A stretch of 64,000 nt of DNA. Source: Tetrahymena elliotti 4EA (lineage: Eukaryota > Ciliophora > Oligohymenophorea > Hymenostomatida > Tetrahymenidae). The notes under the pieces are model-generated. The model had not been told where the DNA came from, did not search any database, and saw only the letters and a list, made by a program, of their open reading frames with translations. Position numbers and translations under genes: made by a program. The stretch is taken from NCBI GenBank assembly GCA_000231825.2, contig JH720347.1, positions 529,421 through 593,420 on the forward strand, read 5' to 3'. Below, one piece after another: positions 12,672 to 24,724 of this stretch. Numbering within the stretch: the first letter of the stretch is position 1; each line of letters begins with the position of its first letter.

Positions 12672-13886
12672 TCAATGTTTAATAAATTTATAGCCACATT
12701 ATTTTTCTTCTTTAAACTTTTTTGCATTCATCATTTCAACTAAGTTTTCTTAATAGAAATTTTCTAGAAATTATTGAGATAATATTGAATACTCTACATC
12801 TTCAAATTAAAAAGAAAGTTCTTTATTGATATAGTCATCTAAACTCAATTTATTTTTTTTATACAAAATATTTTATCTATATTCTATAAGTTTTTGCAAT
12901 TCTTCTAAATCTACATCTAATTCAGTAAATCCAAATGTAAAGTTATTTATACCTGGCATGAATACAGTTTGAAAGCTTGGAATTTATATATCTCTTTTAT
13001 GCTAGACGATCTTTATTGTAAAGCCATCAAAAGTCTTAATTTTACATTCAAAAGAATCATTTTGTGTTTAGTTTGTTATAGAATTCAGTCCTTAGTAAGA
13101 TAGATCAAAAATATCATCTATGCTTTATGTTAGATCTATTCTTTATCCTCTTAAAAAAATTTGAGAAAATATATTAGCATCTATTCCCAGCAATGATAAA
13201 TATGATAAAGAAAATCCTCTGTGACAAAATTCATAATCTTATTTGATGTAGCTGTATCTGCCAAAAGCATACTAATACATGAGATGTGGTTATTAGACTT
13301 AAATTTATTACAAGACTTCCATACATTTTTCTTTAAATTAAAAAAATTATTCTTCTTTTTCATCTAAAAATTCTTAAGACAAATTAATGTTCTTCAGATA
13401 GTCTCTAATAGTTAAATGGTAGTTTCTAAATTAAATCATTTTTTCTGCTATACTGTGAATATGAATGGAAGGAATATAAAAAATGTGTTATAGAGCTTCT
13501 TCTACAGAATAAACTTTTGCATAAGATTTCTATTCTCCAACTATTTCTACTATTCCAAGAGCTTTATTTATTTAAATAAATTTGGTGATATCTTGAGAGT
13601 ATCCAAAGCAAAATTAGCTCACACTGTAACAGAACCTAATAGCTCCTTCTTCAGATAAAAATAATCCTGTACATATTTGTATAGTTTATTTAGGATTTAA
13701 AATTTCACAACTTTTATCCTAAATTGAGCAAATATAATTCTAATAATTTTTTCTTTTTTAATTTGCTAATCGTTTTGAATTTTTCTACACTTCCTTCTAT
13801 ATGGCTTTTTTTATGAATATTTAAACTTTATTATTTTAATTTTAGTCTACTAACTAATCTTATTAGTTCTCAATACAAATATCCAT
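12672..13886 (-). CDS. Unrecognised 404-residue protein, possibly a PAS-like regulator
   Basis: On the minus strand an intron-free ciliate-code frame runs from ATG at 13886 to TGA at 12674-12672. An in-frame TGA lies about 60 bases upstream with no ATG between, fixing the start. A short basic stretch (KNSKRLANQKRKNY, residues about 38-51) precedes a cysteine-containing segment, then a hydrophobic alpha/beta region with FCFGYSQDITKF, then a helical middle. The C-terminal part contains EFCHRGFSLSYLSLLGI followed about 45 residues later by CKIKTFDGFTIKI, an order reminiscent of a PAS fold. The end is acidic and helical. The basic stretch could be DNA- or RNA-binding. This is pattern-level inference only; I cannot assign a family. 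The frame is real coding by composition. Confidence 0.65.
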
Positions 13887-14926
13887 TAAATTTATTATAA
13901 ACTATGTATTTAATTTTATTTTTTTTCTGTAATTGTTTAATCAAAAAAGAAATTTCCTAACCAATCAATGTTCAAAATTTTTAAATATTAATCAAATTTG
14001 TGGGAACAAATTTTTTTAATTCACTAAAATAAATATAACGAATGCATGAAATATTATTTTTGTAAGCTATTGATTCATTAATAATCATGAATTTTTATAT
14101 TAATTAATATTCACATTTTTTTCTATCAAAAATTAAAACTTTAAATAAATAAAAAACTGTAAGTATTCTTTTCTGTTTAAATTGGATAAATGTTTAATTA
14201 TTTTTTGGCATTATAAATTGAATTATACAAAATTATAATCTGATATTTTTTATCCTAAAATATGATAAGATTTTCTAAAAATTAAGTTTAAAAAAATGTC
14301 CTCAAAAATATTCAAAAAATAAGAATAAAAGTAAGTGGAAAGTTTTTAATTTTTTTTATTGGAAAAAGTAAAAAAAATGGATTTAAAATATAATGAAACT
14401 CTTTGTGTTGGATTAAATTTTTATAAATTATGAAATAGATTTCAAAAGAAAAAAAAATTTTAGCTTTTTTATATTAAGGTAAATCATTTATGATTTTAGA
14501 CATAATTTTTATTAAAAAAATTATCTTATGAATAAATTGTAACTTCCAAAAAGTTTTGATAGTCTAAAAACAAATATCTCTATTTGAGTTGCATTTGTTT
14601 TATTTTCATTATTTTTATAAGTATTTTTAAGAATAGAATTGAGTGAAGAGATTACTTAAAGAAGTAGAATCAGGCATTTTTATGTAATTAAGTTGCAGTA
14701 ATCCTATTTTTCCTCAAAAATAAAAACGTCTCTTGTAATAATTTATCAGATTTAGTAAATTTTAATTGATTATTTATTGTTTTATTATTATTAAATTTGT
14801 CTCCTTTAAAATTTATTAATATTTTTTTTGTGTCTAGAGTAAAAAAAATATTTGAAAATGATCACATTTATTTTGAATAATTTTATAATAATATAAATTA
14901 GAAAAATAAATCAGAAATTAAAAAAA
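13887..14926. other. A+T-rich divergent intergenic region
   Basis: Lies between two divergently transcribed genes, so it should contain both promoters. Composition is almost pure A+T with homopolymer runs. No gene or repeat that I can support. Confidence 0.55.
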
Positions 14927-16023
14927 ATGTAGATTGGATTTAAAAAAATAAAAGAAACTGATAGCTCCTCTGCTGAAAATAATTCTAAATAAGTTACTGG
15001 ATCCTAAAAAAGACTGAAGAATTTTGAGGTTACAGATTCAGATAGAGAAGATTATCATAACCTTGTTGATATCTTATTTGTTATTGACACAACAAGTATA
15101 TATCTAATATTTATAATTCCTTTTTAAAAAATAATATTTTAACTCTAAAGGCTCTATGGGATGGTGTTTTGAAGAAGCAAAAAATACTGTTAAAGATATT
15201 GCTGAGATGTTTAACAAGCAAGAATTTGATATAAAATACGCACTCTGCTAGTATAGAGATCACCCACCTTAAGATTCAACTTTTGTTTACAAACATTATG
15301 ACTTATAAAGTTCTACATCTATCTAAGAAGTTTTAGGTTAACTCTATGCTTAAGGAGGTGGAGATGGTCCTGAAGCTGTTATGGATGGGTTATATGAAGG
15401 AATAAATAAAACTAAGTGGAGAAAAGATCATGATGGAACTAATTCTAAAAGATTTTTATTCCATATTTGTGATGCTCCTCCTCATGGAGTCTAATATGGA
15501 GGTAACTCATCTAACTAAGTAATAATTTTAATTAAATTAAAAAGATTAATCATTTATTTTCTAAAAATAGAATTGGGGTAAAAATGGTTGTCCATGTGGA
15601 ATCACAGCAGAAAAAATCAAAAAATAACTTGATGATAACAAAATTACTTATAATTTAATTATGTGTGGTGATGAATGTAATTTAATGGAGAAAATTTTTA
15701 GATAAGTATTTGGAAAGATATTTGAAGAAACTATTCCCATTACTAGAAGTTAAATTGCCTAATAAATGTAGCCATCTAATGTTATTTATCCTCCTCCAAG
15801 TTATGGTTTTCATTCCTTGGGTGCTCCTCCTCCTATAAATTTTGCATCTAATATGGCTCACTAATCCTATATGCCTATGGCTGCTAACTCATTTAATTCA
15901 ATGCCCCCTTCCTCAGCTTTTTTTGGTGGAAGTGTTTCATTAGCTCCACAATAAGTATAATAATAACAATAAAATTTATATAGTTAACAAATATAACAAA
16001 ACTTATTTAGAAATTTAATGTGA
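14927..16023 (+). CDS. von Willebrand factor A-domain protein (VwkA-like VWA)
   Basis: Three exons: 14927-15095, 15151-15518 and 15571-16023, with introns of 55 and 52 bp whose phases match; product 329 residues. Residues about 48-230 form a VWFA domain. DILFVIDTTSSM carries the MIDAS-type D-x-T-x-S motif (residues 54-58), followed by the helix and strand ending in YALCQYRDHPP, and GGGDGPEAVMDGL containing the second MIDAS loop. This version resembles the VWA of Dictyostelium alpha-kinase VwkA, but no kinase domain follows. Instead the last 90 residues are Pro/Gln/Ser/Ala-rich and probably disordered. VWA domains bind metal and protein partners; the partner here is unknown. The first intron falls inside the MIDAS codons (DTT|SS), which supports the splice choice. 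Confidence 0.85.
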
Positions 16024-17140
16024 TTGATTATAATGTTTATTTTTTGTATTAATCACTCTCTTTTACTAATATTCTATCAAGTTATTTGCTTAATAACGAA
16101 AATTTAATCAAATTTTTATAAGCTTTTTAAATGAATTTATTTCTTTTAAGTTAAAATATTTTTTTATTTTTATCAAAGTGATTTTATTCTAAAATATTTA
16201 ATATGTCTTATTACAAAAAAAATAAAAATATTTCGACAAATAAATTAGATTTTTACAAAGTAGTATAAATGATTCTTAATAAATTTTCTTGAAAAGATTT
16301 TAGATGCTTTATTTATGTAATAAATTAAAATGAAATTTAAATTTAAATTATTGTGAAGATGAGTTGCATGAATAATAATTAAATGTAAATTTGGGGGTTT
16401 AATAAAACTATACGTTAAAATTAATTAAAAGTTAAGCACACAAAATTTAAATTTAGATTTATTTAAAAGCTCCTCTAAATTTATAAATTTCGCGCAGAAA
16501 AGATACTGGTTTGAAATAGACTAGAAAGAAACTCAAATTAATAATAATAATTTTCTCAAATAGATTGAAGTGATAACAAAAACTAAAAGCAATATATAAA
16601 TTTATTTGAAAGAATCTAAGACAGCAATATTTTGTATTTGTTAGATTTACCTTAATAAAATTTCAACACTTGTAATTATTATTTTAACAAAAGCATTCTA
16701 TATTTGCTCAAATGAATTCTTATTAAATTAAATACAAAAAATGTGAGAATATCAGTAAGTAAAGCGGCTTTTAAATTAGACGGTTGAAGTTTTGATTATT
16801 AGATGATGAATTTATGCTAACAAAGTAAAAATATATATTTTAGCTTACTTTTTATTGTCTTTAAAGAATTTCATAATTTAATACTTTAATCAAATTTTAC
16901 TATTCATTTATTGCTATTTACAAAATATGTTTAAATATTTCATGTATTTTATAAAAATTTACTTTTATAAAATAATAACCCTAGCTCTTACTAATAAGCG
17001 ATCTTCATAAAAATAATTGAAATATATTTAAAAAAATTGATAAGAATAAGATATAATTATTATATGTAAGTTTAAAACTAAAATAACTTATCCAATGAAA
17101 AATTTTTGAAAATTATATCAATAGAAATTAAAAATTGAAA
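16024..17140. other. A+T-rich intergenic region
   Basis: 3' flank of the VWA gene and further A+T-rich DNA. A slightly G-rich patch at 16391-16400 stands out only weakly. No supported gene. Confidence 0.5.
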
Positions 17141-17658
17141 ATGAATGATAATAATTAGATAAATTGTAAGTATTTTTTAATTAATTTAAAATTTTTTTAT
17201 CTAAGTTTATGTTTTTCTTCTGAAATGGTCTTATATTTTTTTAAGATCTAATTCAAGATAATTACAGTTAAAAAATAAATGTATGTTTTAATTATAATTA
17301 TAAAACATAATTAATAAAAGTAATTTAGATTAAATAATCTTACAAAAATATTTTAATTCTAGAAAAGGTAATTATTGTTAATAGAGGTTTTTTATAAAAA
17401 GATAATTTTTAAAAACTTCCATCTATTCTTAGCAAAAGATATATTCTTAAATGTAACTTTTGTAGCAATATCAATAGCATGTTTAAGAATTCACTCACTA
17501 ATTATGAATATCATTATAAAAATTTAAAATACATTAAATAGACTCTGTCTTGTGCAATTCTATACTTAAAAATATATTAAAGAATAAAATATTTGTGGGA
17601 TCTATTATAGGAAATATTATTTTATTATAAATTAAAGAAAAATGGTAAAAAACTTTGA
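17141..17658 (+). CDS. Possible small spliced gene (weak)
   Basis: A conceivable three-exon gene: 17141-17165, 17246-17280 and 17329-17658. Both introns have good borders (GTAAGTATT...TTTAAG and GTATGTTT...ATTTAG) and matching phases, giving 129 residues. The product would be Lys/Tyr/Leu/Ile-rich with a CNFCSN pair near the middle. Against it, codons show no first-position G excess, and frames this long arise by chance in this composition. No family recognised. Confidence 0.25.
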
Positions 17659-19180
17659 ATCTTATTATTTTGAAAAAAGGGAGAAAAATAAAATTGGAGT
17701 AAGAATTGTTCGTAATGTATTTAATTTTAAAAATGAAGGTGACCAAAGAATTAATTATTTTGATTTTCAATCATAATTTTAAAATTATTGAGATAAGCGA
17801 TCTTAAACAATGATTGTAAAAACAAATGAAAAATTAAGGAGAGAAAGAAAAATGAGAAGGTAGGTAGGTATTAAGAGATAATGAGAAAAAGATGAAATTG
17901 AGTAAATTTTATATGTACAATTTTTGTAATAAAATAGAAATGTGACTTATTGAAGAAACAAGCAAGATCTGACGAGAAAAAATCAAAAGTAAAATAAAGA
18001 AAAATAAACAAAGAAACAAACAAGGAAACGCATAGTCAAAATAAAAATATGAAAATTTCAAAATTAAGATTGGTTGATTGAATTATTATCAATAAAAATG
18101 ATATGCACTAAGTATCAAAAGTTATTGTTTAACAAAACAAATAATTAATAGGAAAAATGAACTAATAATAACAAATCAATACAATCAAATATATAGTAGA
18201 CGAAAACATACCAAATCATGATAAATTCAATGAAAAAAAGAAAAGAAAATGATTCTTAATAATTTAGTTATTGCTAAGCTAAGGCCTCTACTATTTTTTG
18301 GCTCATAGCAATTTGAAATATAAATAGAATCAGACTATTAAAAGTAAAAAAAGTAGACCTTGTAGTTATGTACAAATAAATTTTTTTATGATTTTATAAA
18401 GAAGAGAGTTAAAGAAGAAGAAAAAAATAAAAAAATAAAAGAAAGCTATTTATTTGTAAAAGAAAGAATTAATTTATTATTGAACTAATTAATTATCAAA
18501 TTTGCTTGAAAAGATCTATTTGTTCACAATGAAAAAAAAAACGAAAAAAATTAGGTAAATTAATATTAATATGATTGAGTGTGATTAAAAGTAATTAAAA
18601 GTGGTAATACTTGAAAAGAAATACAAAATAAACATAATAATTTTTGATTGACAAGTAAATTGTAGAATACATTCAATTTTGTTATTGTACAACTTTTTAA
18701 ATATATTAACTAACTATTAGAAATTTAAGACACTTTACTTATTTGTTTTTTGTATATTTAGTTTATTTGTTGGTTTGGTTGGGATTGTTTTGTTATCGTT
18801 GTTGTTATAATGTAGAATAGTACTGAAGAAATTTATGATGAGGGGAGAGAGAATGAAGAAAAGAAGTCGGTCATTAATTATTAAATGCAAATTATTTTTG
18901 GATTTTATTTATTATAGGAATCCAGCAAATCTTGTATATACAATGAATGAATTATAAATATTTTTGTTTTTTTTTATATTAATTATGTGAATAGTTAAGA
19001 ATATATCAAATAGTGAATCAAATGAATTAATAAGTGAGTTTGTGAGTGAGTGAGTTTTTGTGTGTGATATATTTTTATAATCCAAGGGGTAGGAAACTTT
19101 ATTTTTTTATTATTATTAATTAAACAAGGAGTAAGGTGAATAAGTTTCTTTGAAATCAAATATGAATGGCATTTTAGCAA
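17659..19180. other. A+T-rich intergenic region
   Basis: Poly-A-rich DNA with simple repeats such as GTGAGT-type runs at 19035-19058. The right-hand end is the 3' flank of the minus-strand kinase-like gene. No gene seen. Confidence 0.5.
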
Positions 19181-20218
19181 TCAAAAGCTGCTTAGGAAGT
19201 CATGGTGAAAGATTGTATTTATTATGGGTCTCTCATTAGGGTTAGGGAGCAGACATTACGCAACGAGACTCATGAATTATTTAAATATTTCTATAGCTTC
19301 TTCAGCTTGCTGAGAAAATTGTTAACATATATCATTTTTAACGCAATTTAGAGCAATTTTAATGACATCCTGAATGTATCTGCTTGGTTATTCGTAGGCA
19401 TTTTTATATTAAAAGTCGTATGCTGTAGCAGAAGACATAAAGGGGACCCTTCCTCCTGTTAGAATGAAGAATATCATGCAACCAAGAGAGAAAATATCAC
19501 TCTTAAAGGGATCTGAAATTTTAGTGGCTTTGCGATCTGCAAGTCCGCGAATTTCAGGAGCTGAAAAGGTATGAATTGGACCAAAAATGTATCTTTATTC
19601 TTCCTTGGGCTGCTAGCAAGGACAGTATTAGAGAAAAGGGAAGCATTGAAGCTAAAATCTCTACTAAGAATTGCTTTCTAGAAAGACGAGGTTCGAAGGT
19701 ACTATTTATGTGTGAATCATATCGTTATCGTGTATTGAATATATAGAAAATATTAAAGATTTAATAGCTTCTATTTTACTATTAAGGGAATCAAATACTA
19801 GCTCTGGATTCTCTGCAGTAGGACCTGCTTATAAAAGGAAAAAGGAATTAGATTTATCTGAGAAATTAGCACATTTAGAAGGAGCTAGTGTAGTAAACTA
19901 GCTAGCCTTCTTGAGGTCATTCAGAATCTAGAAATGTTTCAATAGCTCTGAAGGTTCAGCTGTTTCACCACAAGTTACCTTAACAAAGAAATTTTCTGTA
20001 CTATCGCTACGCTTAAAGGAAATTAGTTCCTGCTTATATTGCAAGTCATTGCTATTTGTGAAGGGCATTTAATTATGGTTTAATTAATGATTATACTCGT
20101 CTTCGCTCATCCTGCTAGAATCGCTTGTTTCGTAATCCATCATCTCATAAAACTATTGCTACTAATATGAATGGCTGTATGAAGGCAACTCTTCCTACAT
20201 TTAAATCTAACTATACAT
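19181..20218 (-). CDS. Protein kinase-like protein, probable pseudokinase
   Basis: Intron-free minus-strand frame of 345 residues; ATG at 20218 follows directly after an in-frame TGA, and the stop is at 19183-19181. Residues 1-75 are polar and Gln/Ser-rich. A shortened N-lobe follows with no glycine loop; FFVKVT (77-82) could supply a lysine-bearing strand. The catalytic loop reads IHTQIVPSN (168-176) instead of HRDxKxxN, so the catalytic Asp is lost while His and Asn remain. The DFG is replaced by IFGP. The C-lobe is well kept: SAPE (219-222), SDIFSLGCMIFFILTGG, and a closing PNERP...HHDFL block. It is therefore likely a non-catalytic scaffold or allosteric partner. G+C and use of C-ending codons are higher than in neighbouring genes. 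Confidence 0.8.
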
Positions 20219-21637
20219 TAATCAGCGCTTATTTATGATTAGGGATATTTTATTTGTATGCTTATTGTTTGGTTTGAATGGTCAAGTACTTTGCGACTTC
20301 AAATATGGTAAACTTTTCTAATTGTTTGTTTTGAGTAGAAATTATTTATTACTTGTATTGAATTAAGAAGATGTTTTTTTTTTACTTTTTTACTTCTAAA
20401 ATTCTTCTTACTTAAGCTTAAATTTTTTGTTTGATATTTAATTATTTTATAATTTTTTTTTCTTTATTTTACTATTTGACTGATAATTTGCTGACAAAAG
20501 TCTTATTTGATTATCTTTGTACACTATTTATTTTTCTTCACATTACTTGTTTGCTTTTTTTTGTGTTTGATTTTACTCATTTTATGTTTCTTATTTTTTC
20601 CTTTTGATACTAATTTTCTTCTTTTTATAGAGTTTCATTAGAGAGGCATTTTCAAGAGATAACACTAAAAGAGACTGACAAATGTATGCATCTTTAACCT
20701 AATTTTTAACTCATTACTCCTCCTTTAGTCTCAAAGAACCCAACTTGAATTCAGAATGGGCATGGCAGTATAGTTAAAATCCCATTGAAATGGATATTTT
20801 TTCTGGAGTGGCTTTAAACAGTTATTCAAGAAAGGACATGCTTTTAAGTTTTAGCTTTGAAAGCACTATTTGTATGTTTGGTTGATTAGTGAGTGGAAAA
20901 AGCGAGGGAATGAAATACTTACAGTTAAAAAATAAAGAAAATAATTTAAGTAAGAATGGAGAATGTTGAATATTTAAATAATTATTTTGAATACATGATC
21001 AACAGGAAGGCAACAAATAAATAAGTATAGGTTCATACTGATTGCTCCATGAGCAAATTAAGATAGATTAAAGCCTCATAGCTAAGTTTTGAACTATCGA
21101 GCTGAAATAACAAATTTTTAGATTAATCAATTCATACTTATAAATTACCTCTTAGATAGTTTATAATTAAGCTTGACTTAATTGAACTATATAATTATTA
21201 GAAAATTTAATATCTAATTAATTACTTCATTATTATTACTTATTAAATTGTGTTTCAAATGCACCTACCTACTATTCTCATTCCTTCACAAATCATAAAA
21301 TACAATCAATATGCTATCAACCTCCTTAAAATATTTTAGCATCAGTTAGGTGTTTCAAAATCTATTCACCATATCTTCGTCATTTCATGAGTTTAAATTC
21401 AAATATAATTTTACAACTTAAGGCTAACTTATTACTAACTTATTTGGAAAAAGAGATTAAGTTTCGAGAAGTTTATTTGCTCTAGTCAAAATTTAATAAA
21501 TTTTAATATAGACTAGTTAAAGAAAATCTTTTTTATCTATTTCCTTATCTCAATTCAAAAAAAGCAATAAAATTATTATTTAGAACAGTTTATAATAGCC
21601 TACTTCTTAAAGATCAGTTTGAAATAATTAGCCATGA
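20219..21637. other. Unresolved region with G+C-richer islands (possible exons)
   Basis: Islands of higher G+C at 20635-20880 and 21040-21105 sit in A+T-rich DNA. On the minus strand they read as candidate exons: ..DSSKLSYEALIYLNLLMEQS then a GTATGA donor, and later FLEQLFKATPEKISISMGF with a following GTAATG...TTGTCAG intron. The plus strand over 20682-20885 is also open (67 codons). The frames conflict, so I do not call a gene. Confidence 0.3.
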
Positions 21638-23525
21638 GTTTATTGTAAATATTATGTGGAATATTATCAGCATATTTCAGTTGTTGATAGATAAAAACAA
21701 TAGGTTAAATTTGAATTTTTAAAATTATTTAATATAAAAACCAATTAATAGATTTATTTTATAGCAAGTAACTATTCATTGTATTGTTATCTAATTCATC
21801 ATTTCCTTTAAGTTTTACAGAATTTTCTCAAGAAACACCTAAAAAAACTACTAATAGCATCTTTCTCTATAAATGTTATCATTTTATATAAATATTCTAT
21901 CATTTATGAAGTGTAAATTAAGAGCTACAAATTTGTTATTATGATAGATTATTTCTCTTCTTCTAAACATTTGAGTTAATCAGATAAAATTGATTTAGGT
22001 TTTTTTCTGTTTGTTATATTCTGGTAAATAGATAAGTTGGCCTCTTACATAAGATTAATTTATTTTATTAAATTTAAATACAAATAAAATTAAATTAAGT
22101 ATTAGATAGCAAGCAAACTCTTATTCATCAGAACTGAATAAAAGTAAGAATCTTTATTTACTCAGAAAATTAAGGGAGAAGATCTCTATTTATTCATCCA
22201 GCATATAATATATGTAGGAGTTTTATTAGCCTTTTCTAATTTATCAATTGGGGTAAGTAGGTTGGATTGAAAAATTGAAAATTAAAATGAGTACTTTGCA
22301 TGCAATGTTATAAATTTAATTTGCTTTTAAAAGTTAGAATCGAAGATTTGATTAGCTTGGCAAAAAAAATTAAGGGTGATTGATTGATTAATTGATAAAT
22401 ATTATTCCTTATTATTAATGAAGAATTTTATTCTTTCTCTTTCTTTATTTAAAACTTTGATATTTATTTCTTGAGGTAAATTAAAGAATAAGATTTCTTT
22501 GCCTTTCAATATTGTCAAAATTTTGAATTAATTTATTTTTTTTCAATTTCTATTTAGCTATTTATTTTTTTGATCTCGCATTAATCTCTACCAACAAAAT
22601 TTCAAAATAGAAAAGTCCTCCTCTCAAATAAAAATTTTTAATAAACATATTTTTGTTTTTAGGCTATTCCCACTTTAATTCAAAGTTAGGTTGTAATTTA
22701 AAGGCAAACTTAATTTTGATCAATTTTCCTCGATTTTCTTAATCAAACAAATAATTGCATTCACTGAATATCTATCTATCTATATTTTATTATCAAGACT
22801 GCCCTAATTTACAATGATTCGTTAACTCTAAACGATTATTTTCAAAAATTATCTCTCATCACTAGTAATCTCTCATAATTTAATCTCAAAGCAGGAATTT
22901 GTTGTAGCGCTTATACTTATAAGCCAAAACTAAATAGAATAACTAATAATGAGTAATAGTATTATCTATTTAAAATATTCTGATTATTTCATTTATTAAG
23001 CTAATCATAAAATCTAAAAATGAAGAATTTCTTTTGTTTAGCTGGCGGAAATATTTAAAAGCCGTAATTAATAGTTTAAAAAATAATTTTTAATAACTAT
23101 TTGTCAATTATTAAAATTTTTTTTACTAGATGAAATAAATATTTTGAAATTTCAACTTGGTTGTTTCTTATAAAGTTATTCCATCAGTGATCAATTGGTT
23201 TTTTTGTTTATTTTCTGAATCTCTTGCTCTTTCTTCTCTTTTTAATTAATTTATCTTGTTTTAGACTTATTTCTGCAAGGTCAGATACCAAATATTCTTA
23301 ATAATTCAATTAATTTCTAAAGAAGGAGAAAATACCTATTTATAAATCACAAGCCCAGAAAATGATTGGAGTGAAAAGCTCTTTTCTTGTTCATTCAATT
23401 ATAAAATGTGTCCTACATTCAAAGGATTAATAGATAAGATTTTTTTAAATATTTTCAAAAAGCTATTTAAAGTCAAAGAATCATCAGCTATATATAATAA
23501 AATTATGTAATTATTTAGTTATTGA
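21638..23525 (+). CDS. Candidate multi-exon gene, model unresolved
   Basis: Several plus-strand stretches look exonic. A 205-codon open segment (21638-22252) ends exactly at a strong GTAAGT donor. A segment at 22664-22951 follows a TTTTTAG acceptor. A piece at 23130-23197 follows TTTTTACTAG. A last exon at 23265-23525 follows CTTGTTTTAG and ends at TGA; it contains SKEGENTYLQITSPENDW, the most convincing protein-like stretch. The last three can be joined in phase; the join of the first to the second cannot with these borders. No family recognised. Chance frames of about 200 codons are expected in this composition, so this stays tentative. Confidence 0.25.
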
Positions 23526-24724
23526 AGGTGGTGAGTGAGAACTAATTTAAGTAATAAATTAAATATAATATTTTTACAAATAATAAAATTGAATTTTTAT
23601 TTTATTTCACTTGAATTTAAAATATTGTTAAGAGATTAATTGTAAAAAATTATTTTTATTTAAGTTGAGTTTAATTGAAAAAAAAAATTTCTTTAAAAAA
23701 GTTACATTAAAAATTAAAAAAAAATAATTTAGATGATATTTTATGTTGGAAAATTTTTATGCTTTTTATAAATTAAAACGAGGAATAATTTAAAATAATT
23801 TTTAAATTTAATGAATAAAAGTAACTTTAAGATTGAAAGTTAATAAATAAAAATATAAAAAGAAATTAAGAAATTTGAAAGAAAGATACATTTTCTGGAA
23901 TTGTTCTTACTGATGTTTTTACAATACTACTTACCAATTACTCATATTTTTTAACAAATTTACTTTGCTTTAAAATTATTGTTCAAACTCATCATTTTAT
24001 GAAATTAATAAATAAAAAAATAAATATATTATATTTTTATTTTTTAAATTTAAAAAGGTTTTCCTGATTTAGATTTTTTAGGTTTTTTGATCATTTTATA
24101 AATCAGTTTTCAAAATGCAGGTTATAAATTAGGATTAAATAGCTTTTATAACAAACAAATTGTATTTTATTGTTTAGAAAACTAAGAGAAGAAATAAATC
24201 TTCTTAAAAATTAAGTATTAATTATAAAGAAAAACATATATTTTTTTTTAGAAATCTTTTAATAAACACTATTCTCTCATCATGATTATTTAAATTCATA
24301 AATTTATATAAGATAAATTGCAGCAAAAAATTATTATATTCTAATATTATTTTCAGCTTTTGATAAACTGTTTAGACACATTTCAAATGTAATTCATGCA
24401 AGTATTTCATATCAGAGAGTATTATATATTTATTTATTTTTGAGAAGTAATTTCCAATAACAGAATCCGAAGGTTTTGGATAATTTTAGAAAACTGTTTC
24501 TTATGATTTACATTCACATATTTAATAATATTCAAAGAAAATTTACTTATTCACATTATTATTTTATTTGATTCAAGATTTTTTTTGCTTTGCTAAGTGA
24601 AAAAGAAATTTTTATTTAAAAATAAGAATAGAACATATCTTAAAAAAAATTAAATAAAAAAACAAATAAAAGATATCAAAAAAGTAGTATTTTAAAAGGA
24701 AACGCATTTGCAAAATTTTAAGAA
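23526..24724. other. A+T-rich intergenic region upstream of the AIFM3-like gene
   Basis: Homopolymer-rich DNA with no coding character. The final 60 bases are an A-rich leader. Confidence 0.55.

Noticed and set aside
18995..19180. A 61-codon minus-strand frame rich in His, Leu and Thr
   Set aside because: It lies in the simple-repeat 3' flank of the pseudokinase gene and has no coding character.
19233..19250. Telomere-like TTAGGGTTAGGG string
   Set aside because: It is the antisense of Leu-Pro-Asn-Pro-Asn codons in the kinase-like gene; ciliate telomeres of this group are GGGGTT repeats.
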